Below are positions 7,709-15,333 of a stretch of DNA of 64,000 bases, piece by piece; within the stretch, counting starts at the first letter, position 1; the number at the start of each line of letters is the position of its first letter. Below the pieces are notes generated by a model, which did no database searches, was not told where the DNA came from, and saw nothing but the letters and a program-made list of their open reading frames with translations. The position numbers and the translations under genes were made by a program. Origin of the DNA: Psychroserpens jangbogonensis (GTDB taxonomy: Bacteria; Bacteroidota; Bacteroidia; Flavobacteriales; Flavobacteriaceae); assembly GCF_000797465.1 (NCBI RefSeq), contig NZ_JSWG01000015.1, positions 248,001-312,000 on the forward strand, written 5' to 3'.

Positions 7709-9125
7709 CTACAAGTTTGTTTATCATTCCTTTAAAAATAAATCCATGAAAAGGTAAAACACTGTACCAATATAATCTGCCCCAAAGTCCACGTGGTCTA
7801 AAAGTCGCAGTTTGTTTAAGTAATCCATCTTCTATTTTAAACTCTAGCCAAGCTTCACCAGGAAGACGCATTTCAGCATATAGAAGTAGTTTTTGTTGCT
7901 TTTTATCTGCATAAATGACACGCCAAAAATCCAAAGCATCTCCAACTTCTAAATTGGTAGGACTTGTTCGTCCTCGACGTAAACCAATACCACCAACAAG
8001 TTTATCTATATAGCCTCTAATTTTCCATAGGAATGTACCGTAGTACCATCCATTTTTTCCGCCAATGCTCCATATTTTATTAATGGTTTTATCCGTGTCT
8101 ATGACTTTACGTTCTTTATAATCTTTGAAGCATCCAAATTTTGGGACATTGATATATTTATGAAGATTGTTGCGAAGCCTTCCGCTGCTTATCATGGAAT
8201 CTTTCCAGCTAGACACAATACTATTTTGTTCAATTTTTTCGAATGCCAATTCAACAGCTTGCTTGTAAGTTAATGGATTCACTTTGAGTAAATCATTAAT
8301 ATTACTTGGTTTACCTATAATTTGAACTCCCATACTATCTACTAAAGCGGTAGCGAGCTTATATGATGTTGATGTTACAAAGTAAAGCCAGTATGAAGAT
8401 AATTTTGGTGTCATTACAGGAACGGTCAAAATGTAACGTTTTAGTCCTCTAACCTCTGCAAACTGAAGTAACATTTGCTTATACGTTAAAACTTCAGAAC
8501 CAAAAACATCAAATGATTGGTTATACAAATCTTCTCGTCCAGCACTTCTATGAAGAAATGTCAAAACATCACGAACAGATAAAGGCTGGGTCCTTGTATT
8601 TAGCCATTTTGGAGCAATCATAAATGGTAGCTTTTCAACGATATCTCTAATGATTTCAAATGACGAGCTTCCAGAGCCTACAATAATTCCAGCTTTAAAA
8701 ATAGTTAGGTTATAAACATCAGATTTTAAACAATCTTCAACATGTTTTCTAGATTGTAGGTGCTTTGATAAATTGTCTTCATTTGTAATTCCGCTAAGAT
8801 ATATGACTTGTTTGGTATTGGTTGTTTCAATGTAATTTCTGAAGTTAATAGCGCAACGTTCTTCTAATGATTCAAAGTCTTTAGAAGAATTAGACATGGA
8901 ATGAATTAGATAATAGACAATATCAATGTCTTTTGGAATATTATGAAGTGTTTCAGGCTTTAGAAAATCTGCTTCAATTACATCAATAAAATCCTCTTCA
9001 GCATAATTTTTATCAGCACGAAGTTTATCTCTAACTGCACAAACAACATGATGAGCATCGTTGGCTAATAGTGGTATTAACCGTTTGCCAATGTAGCCTG
9101 TAGCCCCTGTAATAAGAATTTTCAT
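7701..9125 (-). CDS. SDR family oxidoreductase with C-terminal DUF2867 domain
   Basis: A 474-aa two-domain protein. Residues 1-300 are an extended/atypical SDR (NAD(P)-binding) domain opening with [14 protein letters not shown] and containing YLSGIT and [15 protein letters not shown] segments. Residues about 330-474 match the DUF2867 C-terminal region ([34 protein letters not shown]), a lipid-binding-like beta domain. Such proteins are related to NmrA/complex I 39-kDa-like SDRs; the substrate is not known. It ends inside the DUF2256 gene, and the flavin reductase stop lies 8 bases upstream of its ATG. A role in membrane or quinone redox protection is inference. Confidence 0.85.
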   Translation of the reverse strand: MKILITGATGYIGKRLIPLLANDAHHVVCAVRDKLRADKNYAEEDFIDVIEADFLKPETLHNIPKDIDIVYYLIHSMSNSSKDFESLEERCAINFRNYIETTNTKQVIYLSGITNEDNLSKHLQSRKHVEDCLKSDVYNLTIFKAGIIVGSGSSSFEIIRDIVEKLPFMIAPKWLNTRTQPLSVRDVLTFLHRSAGREDLYNQSFDVFGSEVLTYKQMLLQFAEVRGLKRYILTVPVMTPKLSSYWLYFVTSTSYKLATALVDSMGVQIIGKPSNINDLLKVNPLTYKQAVELAFEKIEQNSIVSSWKDSMISSGRLRNNLHKYINVPKFGCFKDYKERKVIDTDKTINKIWSIGGKNGWYYGTFLWKIRGYIDKLVGGIGLRRGRTSPTNLEVGDALDFWRVIYADKKQQKLLLYAEMRLPGEAWLEFKIEDGLLKQTATFRPRGLWGRLYWYSVLPFHGFIFKGMINKLVDV

Positions 9126-9133
9126 AGTTTAAA

Positions 9134-9748
9134 TTATTTAGGTCTTTGATAGCCAAAACGTTTGTTCTGTTTTGGCACAGAATAGCCATCTAACCCATTA
9201 ATGGTGGCTATCTTTCCTTTTGCTAAATTAATAAAACCATCGTCTTCAAGTAAATTATCGTTTACATGTAAACCAACAATTTTCCCAATTATTAAAATGG
9301 TATTGTTTGCCTTGATTTCTTGTTCTTCAACAAATGCCATAGCTAATTGTAAAGGTACGTTTTTAACAAAAGGCGCTAGAAATTCATTTTTGTATTCGGA
9401 AACTAAATTGGTTTTATCAAACTCTGAAATACTAGATTTGTATTTAGCTGATGTATGATGTGCATCTTCTAAAATGGTTTCATGAATATGATTAATAGTG
9501 TAAAATCCTGTAGCTTTTATATTTTCATATGTATTCCTCAGCATAATTGTTGGTCGTAAAAAAAAACCTAACATTGGAGGATTAGAACCTATGTGTGTTA
9601 CAGAGCTAAAAACTGCTACATTCTCAATTCCGCTTAAAGATTTACTGCCTAATAAATTTGCAGATTTATAGCCAGAACAACTATTAATTAAGTTTATTCT
9701 GTATAAATGTTCAAAGTTGTCAATATCATCATTGTTAATATGAACCAT
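9134..9748 (-). CDS. Flavin reductase-like protein (FMN-binding split barrel)
   Basis: A 204-aa protein of the flavin reductase/DIM6-NTAB split-barrel type, expected to bind FMN and transfer electrons from NAD(P)H. Typical segments are NVAVFSSVTHIGSNPPMLGFF and the conserved TGFYTINHIHE, followed by the dimer strand ILIIGKIVGL. In this locus it could supply reduced flavin or protect flavins, but that is inference. Its ATG overlaps the TAA of the ABC1-kinase gene (TAATG), so translation is coupled. Confidence 0.85.
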   Translation of the reverse strand: MVHINNDDIDNFEHLYRINLINSCSGYKSANLLGSKSLSGIENVAVFSSVTHIGSNPPMLGFFLRPTIMLRNTYENIKATGFYTINHIHETILEDAHHTSAKYKSSISEFDKTNLVSEYKNEFLAPFVKNVPLQLAMAFVEEQEIKANNTILIIGKIVGLHVNDNLLEDDGFINLAKGKIATINGLDGYSVPKQNKRFGYQRPK

Positions 9749-11058
9749 TATAAAGTTCTAAAATTATTGATGTTGATGTCCTTTGCTTTCAAGTCGAACA
9801 TTAGGTTATATAAACCGAAAAAGGTTCTATTCATATAAATGAAGTGTTTAGAACCTCTATTTCCATTCATTTTACGCAGCTCAGTATTTTTAGAATATTT
9901 CTCACCTAACGCAGCAATTTTCCCAAAGAATGCATCATCCGAAAAATCGAAAATTTCTGAATGTAACGGTTCTGTAAAGAGACTTAGCATTTCATGAAAC
10001 ATCTCTGTGAAAAACACAATCTCTTCTTTAGAATCGTCTTCACGTAAAATTTCGAGTTCATAAAGCTTATTCTCAAAATATGTTTTGTTTGAGATATTCT
10101 CTTCTTCTGCTAGTTCAAAATAAGGTTTGTGAAATTCTTCAGGAATTGTTTTCATACAACCAAAATCTAAAGCTATGAGCTCTGCTTCCTCAGATATCAG
10201 GAAATTTCCTGGATGAGGATCTGCATGCACTTTTTTAAGGTTGTGTATTTGGAACATATAAAAATCCCAAAGTGCTTGGCCTAGTTTATTGGCTTTTTCC
10301 TGACTAGTATTATGAGCTACAAATTCTGAAAGGTGCTCACCAGCCATGTAATCCATAGTTATGATACGTTCATTAGAAAGTTCTTCATAATAGCTTGGGA
10401 ATTTTAAGTTTGGAATGTGACTACAAGCTTTTACAATTTCTTTACTTTGTTTGACTTCAAGAATATAATCGGTTTCTTCAGCCAGTTTGTTTTCAACTTC
10501 TTTGAAGTATTTATCAGAGCCTTTTCCTTTAATATTAAACATGCTCATGGCAATTGGCTTTACCATAGCAAGATCTGATGCGATACTTTCTGCAACGCCT
10601 GGATATTGGATTTTCACAGCAAGTTTTTTCCCATACTTAGTTGCCAAGTGGATTTGTCCAATGCTGGCAGCGTTTACAGACGTTGCATTAAAAGTATCAT
10701 ATAATTCATTTGGGAGTTTCCCGAAATATTTTTTAAATGTTTTAATCACCAAAGGAGGTGATAGAGGTGGTACTGAAAATTGAGCTAATGAGAATTTTTC
10801 TACATAGGCTTGAGGCATAATACTTTTTTCCATACTTAGCATTTGAGCGACTTTAAGCGCACTACCTTTTAATTGTTTTAAGCCATCATAGATGTCTGAC
10901 GCATTATTTTCATTTAATCGTTCTTTTGCTTCTTGTTCTGTCTTAGTGATTTTATCTCCATAATACTTAAGATAATTCACGCCAACTTTAGCACCAGTTG
11001 AAACCATTTTGGAGGCACGTTGTATTTTTGAAGTTGGTATTTTATCTATAGTTTTCAT
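9748..11058 (-). CDS. ABC1/AarF/UbiB-family atypical kinase-like protein
   Basis: A 436-aa protein of the ABC1 (UbiB/COQ8) protein-kinase-like family. The N-terminal KxGQ-region helix is LKGSALKVAQMLSME, with the G of KxGQ replaced by Ala (K69-V-A-Q72). The Ala-rich loop is NAASIGQIH (129-137), the lysine strand is LAVKIQYPGV (Lys149), the catalytic loop is HADPHPGNF and the metal-binding DFG is ALDFGCMK. No C-terminal membrane anchor is obvious, so it is likely soluble. Family members support quinone or isoprenoid lipid biosynthesis through ATPase rather than protein-kinase activity. Its place directly after the TetR-type gene in a photolyase operon is unusual. Confidence 0.9.
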   Translation of the reverse strand: MKTIDKIPTSKIQRASKMVSTGAKVGVNYLKYYGDKITKTEQEAKERLNENNASDIYDGLKQLKGSALKVAQMLSMEKSIMPQAYVEKFSLAQFSVPPLSPPLVIKTFKKYFGKLPNELYDTFNATSVNAASIGQIHLATKYGKKLAVKIQYPGVAESIASDLAMVKPIAMSMFNIKGKGSDKYFKEVENKLAEETDYILEVKQSKEIVKACSHIPNLKFPSYYEELSNERIITMDYMAGEHLSEFVAHNTSQEKANKLGQALWDFYMFQIHNLKKVHADPHPGNFLISEEAELIALDFGCMKTIPEEFHKPYFELAEEENISNKTYFENKLYELEILREDDSKEEIVFFTEMFHEMLSLFTEPLHSEIFDFSDDAFFGKIAALGEKYSKNTELRKMNGNRGSKHFIYMNRTFFGLYNLMFDLKAKDININNFRTL

Positions 11059-11068
11059 TTGGAGCTAT

Positions 11069-11725
11069 TTAATTCATGTGGATTTTTTCTTTGAAAATAA
11101 ATTTCCCTAAGTCAATAAGACTACGAATAGGAGCGATGTCTAATACATCAAAACTAGTGTTCACAGATTTTTCAATGAAAATATCAGTTTTTTCAAAACT
11201 CGAAGATGAATCATCAATCCAGAATTTCATAGTTAATAATAATTGTAGCCAGGCAGATTCTTTGAGCCCACGACGCTGAATTCTATCAATTTGTTCTTGT
11301 TTGATTTCAATTAATTCAATACCCAAATGATCTATATAATTGGTGAATGAGTGCTTTAATTCTGAAAGTGAATTCAAACCTTTCAAGCTGTTTTTATGGT
11401 TATCAAGGGCATATAATACGTAGCTTCTATTGGCCGTTAAATTTTCAAAAAATGTGAAGTAGAAACTTAGCAATTTGTTACGAGCATCAAACGAGAGGTA
11501 ATCATCATTTTGTTCTAAAGCATTATGTGTGTTGTCAAAGAAAGCTTTGAAAACATGCTTCTCAATGGATTCAAAAGAAGCAAAAAACTCATAAAATTTT
11601 TGCTCTTCAAAATTGTTTGCTTTAGCAAACGCATAGATGGTTTTTGGATTGTGATTATGTTCAAGAACATAATCCATGTAAAAAGTAATAATGTCGTTAC
11701 TCGTTATATTTTTCTTTTTAGCCAT
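11069..11725 (-). CDS. TetR-family transcriptional regulator
   Basis: A 218-aa protein with a TetR-like N-terminal DNA-binding helix bundle: a helix-turn-helix around NPKTIYAFAKANNFEEQKFYEFFASFESIE (residues about 26-55, written here in part), then an all-helical ligand/dimerisation domain. The HTH is divergent from classical TetR, so the family call is by overall pattern. It is the first gene of the first photolyase block and its promoter carries a nested inverted repeat that is repeated upstream of the second block. This makes it the best candidate for local control and autoregulation. The ligand is unknown. The ABC1-kinase gene follows 10 bases downstream. Confidence 0.75.
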   Translation of the reverse strand: MAKKKNITSNDIITFYMDYVLEHNHNPKTIYAFAKANNFEEQKFYEFFASFESIEKHVFKAFFDNTHNALEQNDDYLSFDARNKLLSFYFTFFENLTANRSYVLYALDNHKNSLKGLNSLSELKHSFTNYIDHLGIELIEIKQEQIDRIQRRGLKESAWLQLLLTMKFWIDDSSSSFEKTDIFIEKSVNTSFDVLDIAPIRSLIDLGKFIFKEKIHMN

Positions 11726-11742
11726 GTCTTATAATTATGGTA

Positions 11743-11799
11743 TAAAGATACAAATGTTTAACAATTATTCAAATATGTTAAACAAAATTTAACAAGACA
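11743..11799 (-). promoter_or_regulatory. Promoter/operator of the TetR-photolyase operon
   Basis: Minus-strand TTTG (11770-11773), 19-base spacer, TATCTTTA (11743-11750): a good Bacteroidota-type promoter 18 bases before the ATG. Two dyads overlap it. TGTTTAACA (11755-11763) is inverted to TGTTAAACA (11776-11784), and a 19-bp palindrome TGTTAAACAAAATTTAACA lies at 11776-11794. Position over the spacer and -33 box fits repression. Nearly the same block occurs at 3166-3222. Confidence 0.65.
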
Positions 11800-11828
11800 T
11801 TATCAGTTGTCACAATTTGTTTTAAATT

Positions 11829-12485
11829 CTAGCAACAATTATCATCTTTAATCAAACTACAGCTTATAACTGCCAGGAAAGCACCAATAAATGGAGCAGT
11901 AAGATATAACCAAAGATGTTGAAGATTTCCAGATACAATAGCTGGTGCTAAAGATCTAATCGGATTCATTGATGCTTTTGTCATTGGACCAGCAAACATA
12001 GCTTCGAGTAAGATTACACTTCCAATAGCTATTCCTGCCATAGTTCCAAGTTCTTTACTTCCTGTAGATACATTAATGATAACGACCATTAGAAAAAAGG
12101 TGAGTAATATTTCAAAGACAAACGCTTTATAAGGTTCAAAGCCCTCTGCAGGAAAAGTGCTTCCCAAAGTTTCGCTCTCAGGAAATAAAAACCATAATAC
12201 AAAACAAGCTAAAAATGCACCAATTGCTTGAGCTAGGAAGTATTTTGGTACTTCTTTCCAGGGGAATTTTTTTGCATATGCAAAACCAAAGGTTACCGCA
12301 GGATTAAAATGTGCGCCAGAGGTTTCGCCAAAGGCATAAATCATACTCATGACGACTAATCCCCAAGTTAGCGCAACTCCAACGTGAGAAACGCTGCCAC
12401 TTGTAATCTCGTTTACGGTCATGGCTCCACATCCACAGAATATCATCGTGAAGGTGCCTAATAGTTCAGCTATATATTTTTTCAT
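11829..12485 (-). CDS. MIP/aquaporin family channel
   Basis: A 218-aa six-helix membrane channel for water or small neutral solutes. The first half carries the canonical NPA (residues 61-63, in GAHFNPAVTFG). The second half has NPI (174-176) followed by Arg177 (MNPIRSLAPAIVSG), so one of the two selectivity NPA boxes is changed at the last residue. The overall pattern resembles plant NIP-like bacterial aquaporins rather than GlpF. The C-terminus ends with two Cys. It is monocistronic and diverges from the DUF2911 gene on the plus strand. Substrate specificity cannot be read from sequence. Confidence 0.9.
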   Translation of the reverse strand: MKKYIAELLGTFTMIFCGCGAMTVNEITSGSVSHVGVALTWGLVVMSMIYAFGETSGAHFNPAVTFGFAYAKKFPWKEVPKYFLAQAIGAFLACFVLWFLFPESETLGSTFPAEGFEPYKAFVFEILLTFFLMVVIINVSTGSKELGTMAGIAIGSVILLEAMFAGPMTKASMNPIRSLAPAIVSGNLQHLWLYLTAPFIGAFLAVISCSLIKDDNCC

Positions 12486-12592
12486 CGCTACTTAGAATAT
12501 TTAGATGATTTTAATTTATAGTTTTATTAACAAATAAAGGGTTATCTAGTTTGTAAATTTACGTGAAATTAAAACTAATTAAATCTAATACA

Positions 12593-13444
12593 ATGAAAAA
12601 ATTATTACTAGTATTTGCAGTATTTGCAATGGCTTTCAATGTAAATGCTCAAATTGAAACACCACAGCCAAGTCCATTTTCAAAAGTGGAACAAAAAGTT
12701 GGCTTAACAGATGTTACTATTGAGTATTCTCGTCCAGGAGTTAAAGGAAGAACAATATTTGGAGGTTTAGAGCCTTGGGGAACAGTTTGGAGAACAGGTG
12801 CTAACAAGAATACAGTTATCACTTTTAGTGATGATGTTGCAATAGCAGGTCAGGAAGTTAAAGCTGGTTCTTATGCTATATTTACGAAATTAAATTCAGC
12901 AACACAGTGGGATGTTATGTTTTACAGTGATACTGAAAACTGGGGGACACCAAGAGAATGGGACGATAGTAAAGTAGCAGCAACAGCTAAAGTAGAAGTA
13001 GCTGAGATGCCTTTTAATGTTGAAACATTGGTGATAGATATTAATGACATTACTAGCGATGGAGCAGTGATTGGTATTATTTGGGAAAAGTCTTATGCTG
13101 GTATTCCTATAACTGTGCCAACAGATAATACAGTAAGCTCTTCTATTGATAAACTAATGGCTGGACCAAGTGCTGATGATTATTATGCATCTGCTCGTTA
13201 TTACTTAGAAGCGGATAAAGACATCAATACTGCTGTAAAGTGGATTGATATGGCTGTAGATATGACTAAAGAACAACCTCGTTTCTGGTGGTTACGTCAA
13301 CAAGCTTTGATACACGCTAAAGCTGGAAATAAAGATAAAGCAATTGCTGCTGCTAAAGCATCTATGGCTGGAGCAAAAGAAGCAAAAAATGAGAACTATG
13401 TTAAGATGAACATGGAGTCTTTAAAAGAATGGGGAGCAATGTAA
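12593..13444 (+). CDS. DUF2911 domain-containing exported protein
   Basis: A 283-aa protein. I place the start at the ATG at 12593 because it opens directly into a signal peptide (MKKLLLVFAVFAMAFNVNAQ); an upstream in-frame GTG at 12563 would add ten polar residues before it. Residues about 25-165 match DUF2911 (SPFSKVEQKVGLTDVTIEYSRPG-type beta-rich domain). Residues about 195-283 are helical with TPR-like A/K pairs (AIAAAKASMAGAKEAKNE). It is periplasmic or outer-membrane associated, of unknown function, and common in Bacteroidota. A bidirectional terminator follows. Confidence 0.88.
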   Translation: MKKLLLVFAVFAMAFNVNAQIETPQPSPFSKVEQKVGLTDVTIEYSRPGVKGRTIFGGLEPWGTVWRTGANKNTVITFSDDVAIAGQEVKAGSYAIFTKLNSATQWDVMFYSDTENWGTPREWDDSKVAATAKVEVAEMPFNVETLVIDINDITSDGAVIGIIWEKSYAGIPITVPTDNTVSSSIDKLMAGPSADDYYASARYYLEADKDINTAVKWIDMAVDMTKEQPRFWWLRQQALIHAKAGNKDKAIAAAKASMAGAKEAKNENYVKMNMESLKEWGAM

Positions 13445-13463
13445 TTCCTATTTATTAATCATA

Positions 13464-13500
13464 AAAAAAGACCTTTTGAATTTTCAAAAGGTCTTTTTTT
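13464..13500. terminator. Bidirectional intrinsic terminator
   Basis: A near-perfect hairpin with arms containing AAAAGACCTTTTGAA and TTCAAAAGGTCTTTT, flanked by an A-run on the left and a T-run on the right. It lies between the convergent DUF2911 and symporter genes and can end transcription from both sides. Confidence 0.9.
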
Positions 13501-13513
13501 ATACTTTATATTT

Positions 13514-15217
13514 TTATGCTTCTGAATATATTTTGTTTCTAGTCATACCTTGAATCAAGCATGCGATGCTAATAACAATCACACAACCAACAAAGTTCAA
13601 CCATAAGAAAGGCAGGTTGATAAATTCGTATTCATTAAGTAAGAATAGTCCAATTACAAGAACTTGTGTAATTAAAGCTGCTGTAAATACGGCATTACCT
13701 TTTACAAATTTAAAGAAGAAACCTAGTAAAAATATACCTAGAACGTTTCCGTAGAAGATAGAACCAATGATATTTACCAACTGAATTAAATTCTCGGCAA
13801 GATTTGCCACACATGCAACTCCAATAGCTATAATTCCCCAGCCTAAAGTAAACCATCTAGAAGCTGTTACCATTTCGGTGTCTGACTTTTCACCAGTATT
13901 CCTTTTATACAAGTCCATAGCGGTTGTACTTGCTAATGCATTTAGCTCACTAGATGTACTCGACATTGCAGCGCTTAAGATTACTGCCAAAAGCAAGCCT
14001 ATTAGACCTCGAGGTAAGTTATTTAAGATGAAGTGAATAAATACGTAATCTTTATCGTTGCTTTCAACTTTTATGTTTTGTGCATCTCCAGCTTTTTCAA
14101 TCAATGCTCTTGCATCTCCTCTAAGTTTATCATTTAAACTATTTAAGGCAGCAATTTCTGAAGAAACATCTTGATCATTTGAATTTACAAACGCATTAAT
14201 TAGTGTTTGCTTATCCTCAAAAATTAAGGCTTGTTTATCTTGTATTGATTTGTATTCTTGAGCGTATTCAGAATTTAAAACAACTTCGGTTGCTGTTGGA
14301 TTAAAATTAGCAGGAGCTTGGTTAAACTGGTAAAATACAAATACCATAACACCTACCAGTAAGATAAAGAATTGCATAGGAATTTTTAAAAGGCCATTGA
14401 ATACTAATCCCAATTGCATTTCTTTTAAAGACTTTCCAGATAAATAACGTTGAACCTGACTTTGATCTGTTCCGAAGTAGGATAACATTAAGAATGTTCC
14501 ACCTATAAGACCACTCCAAACAGTATAGCGATTATTTAGATTAAATGAAAAATCTAAAATTTCCATTTTGCCACTAGCGCCTGCAATATCAAGTGCTTTT
14601 GAAAATGTAATATCCGTTGGAAGTTTACTGATGATTAAAACAAAAGCAATAATCATACCTGTGAAAATCACTATCATTTGATGTTTTTGAGTCACATTTA
14701 CGGCTTTTGTTCCGCCAGAAACAGTGTATATGATAACTAATACTCCAATGATAACATTGAGCAAAAGTAAATTCCATCCTAAAACAGCTGAAAGAATAAT
14801 TGCAGGAGCAAAAATGGTAATACCTGCAGCTAATCCACGCTGAATTAAAAATAATATTGCTGTAAGAGTCCTGGTTTTTTTATCAAACCTACCCTCTAAA
14901 AACTCATAGGCTGTGTACACCTTTAATCTATGGTATAATGGAATAAATACCATACAAATAACGATCATCGCTATAGGTAGACCAAAATAGAATTGAACAA
15001 ATCCCATTCCGTCATTAAACGCCTGACCTGGAGTTGAAAGAAATGTTATAGCACTTGCTTGAGTTGCCATAACAGATAAACCAATCGTCCACCACTTTGA
15101 TGTATTACCACCTTTTAAGTAGTCTTTTACATTTTTACTACCTCGAGACTGATAGGTTCCATAAACGACAATAAGTAACAATGTACTAACAAGTACAATC
15201 CAATCTAATGTTTGCAT
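13514..15217 (-). CDS. Sodium:solute symporter (SSS family)
   Basis: A 567-aa polytopic membrane transporter with about 13-14 predicted helices. The N-terminal helix MQTLDWIVLVSTLLLIVVYG is followed by the family signature around SVMATQASAITFLSTPGQAF, which contributes to the Na+ site. The AMSSTSSELNALASTTAMD segment is the conserved helix-8 region. An unusual hydrophilic insertion (about residues 305-380, with NPTATEVVLNSEYAQEYKS) lies between helices, as in other Bacteroidota members. The substrate is unknown. The start is 1 base after the stop of a 31-aa membrane peptide gene, so the two are likely coupled. Confidence 0.9.
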   Translation of the reverse strand: MQTLDWIVLVSTLLLIVVYGTYQSRGSKNVKDYLKGGNTSKWWTIGLSVMATQASAITFLSTPGQAFNDGMGFVQFYFGLPIAMIVICMVFIPLYHRLKVYTAYEFLEGRFDKKTRTLTAILFLIQRGLAAGITIFAPAIILSAVLGWNLLLLNVIIGVLVIIYTVSGGTKAVNVTQKHQMIVIFTGMIIAFVLIISKLPTDITFSKALDIAGASGKMEILDFSFNLNNRYTVWSGLIGGTFLMLSYFGTDQSQVQRYLSGKSLKEMQLGLVFNGLLKIPMQFFILLVGVMVFVFYQFNQAPANFNPTATEVVLNSEYAQEYKSIQDKQALIFEDKQTLINAFVNSNDQDVSSEIAALNSLNDKLRGDARALIEKAGDAQNIKVESNDKDYVFIHFILNNLPRGLIGLLLAVILSAAMSSTSSELNALASTTAMDLYKRNTGEKSDTEMVTASRWFTLGWGIIAIGVACVANLAENLIQLVNIIGSIFYGNVLGIFLLGFFFKFVKGNAVFTAALITQVLVIGLFLLNEYEFINLPFLWLNFVGCVIVISIACLIQGMTRNKIYSEA

Positions 15218-15218
15218 T

Positions 15219-15314
15219 TTAAAAGGCTTTAGTTATGAAGTAAAATGCAATAACGTATATGATGTTAGCAACAAGTACAAGAGTGTACATGCGGTTCCAT
15301 TTAAGCTTTTCCAT
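15219..15314 (-). CDS. 31-aa single-pass membrane peptide upstream of the symporter
   Basis: ATG at 15312-15314, product MEKLKWNRMYTLVLVANIIY followed by VIAFYFITKAF, then TAA. It is a short basic N-terminus plus one hydrophobic helix of about 20 residues. Its stop is 1 base upstream of the symporter start. Small accessory subunits are known for several SSS-type transporters, so a small partner subunit is plausible. The coding case rests on context, length and composition. Confidence 0.7.
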   Translation of the reverse strand: MEKLKWNRMYTLVLVANIIYVIAFYFITKAF

Positions 15315-15333
15315 TATTAGTGATTTATTTAGT

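Noticed and set aside
10487-10783. 98-codon plus-strand frame inside the ABC1-kinase gene
   Set aside because: It lies wholly opposite conserved kinase motifs, with no promoter; treated as a shadow.
12563-12592. GTG start for the DUF2911 gene
   Set aside because: It would place ten polar residues before a clear signal peptide beginning at ATG 12593.
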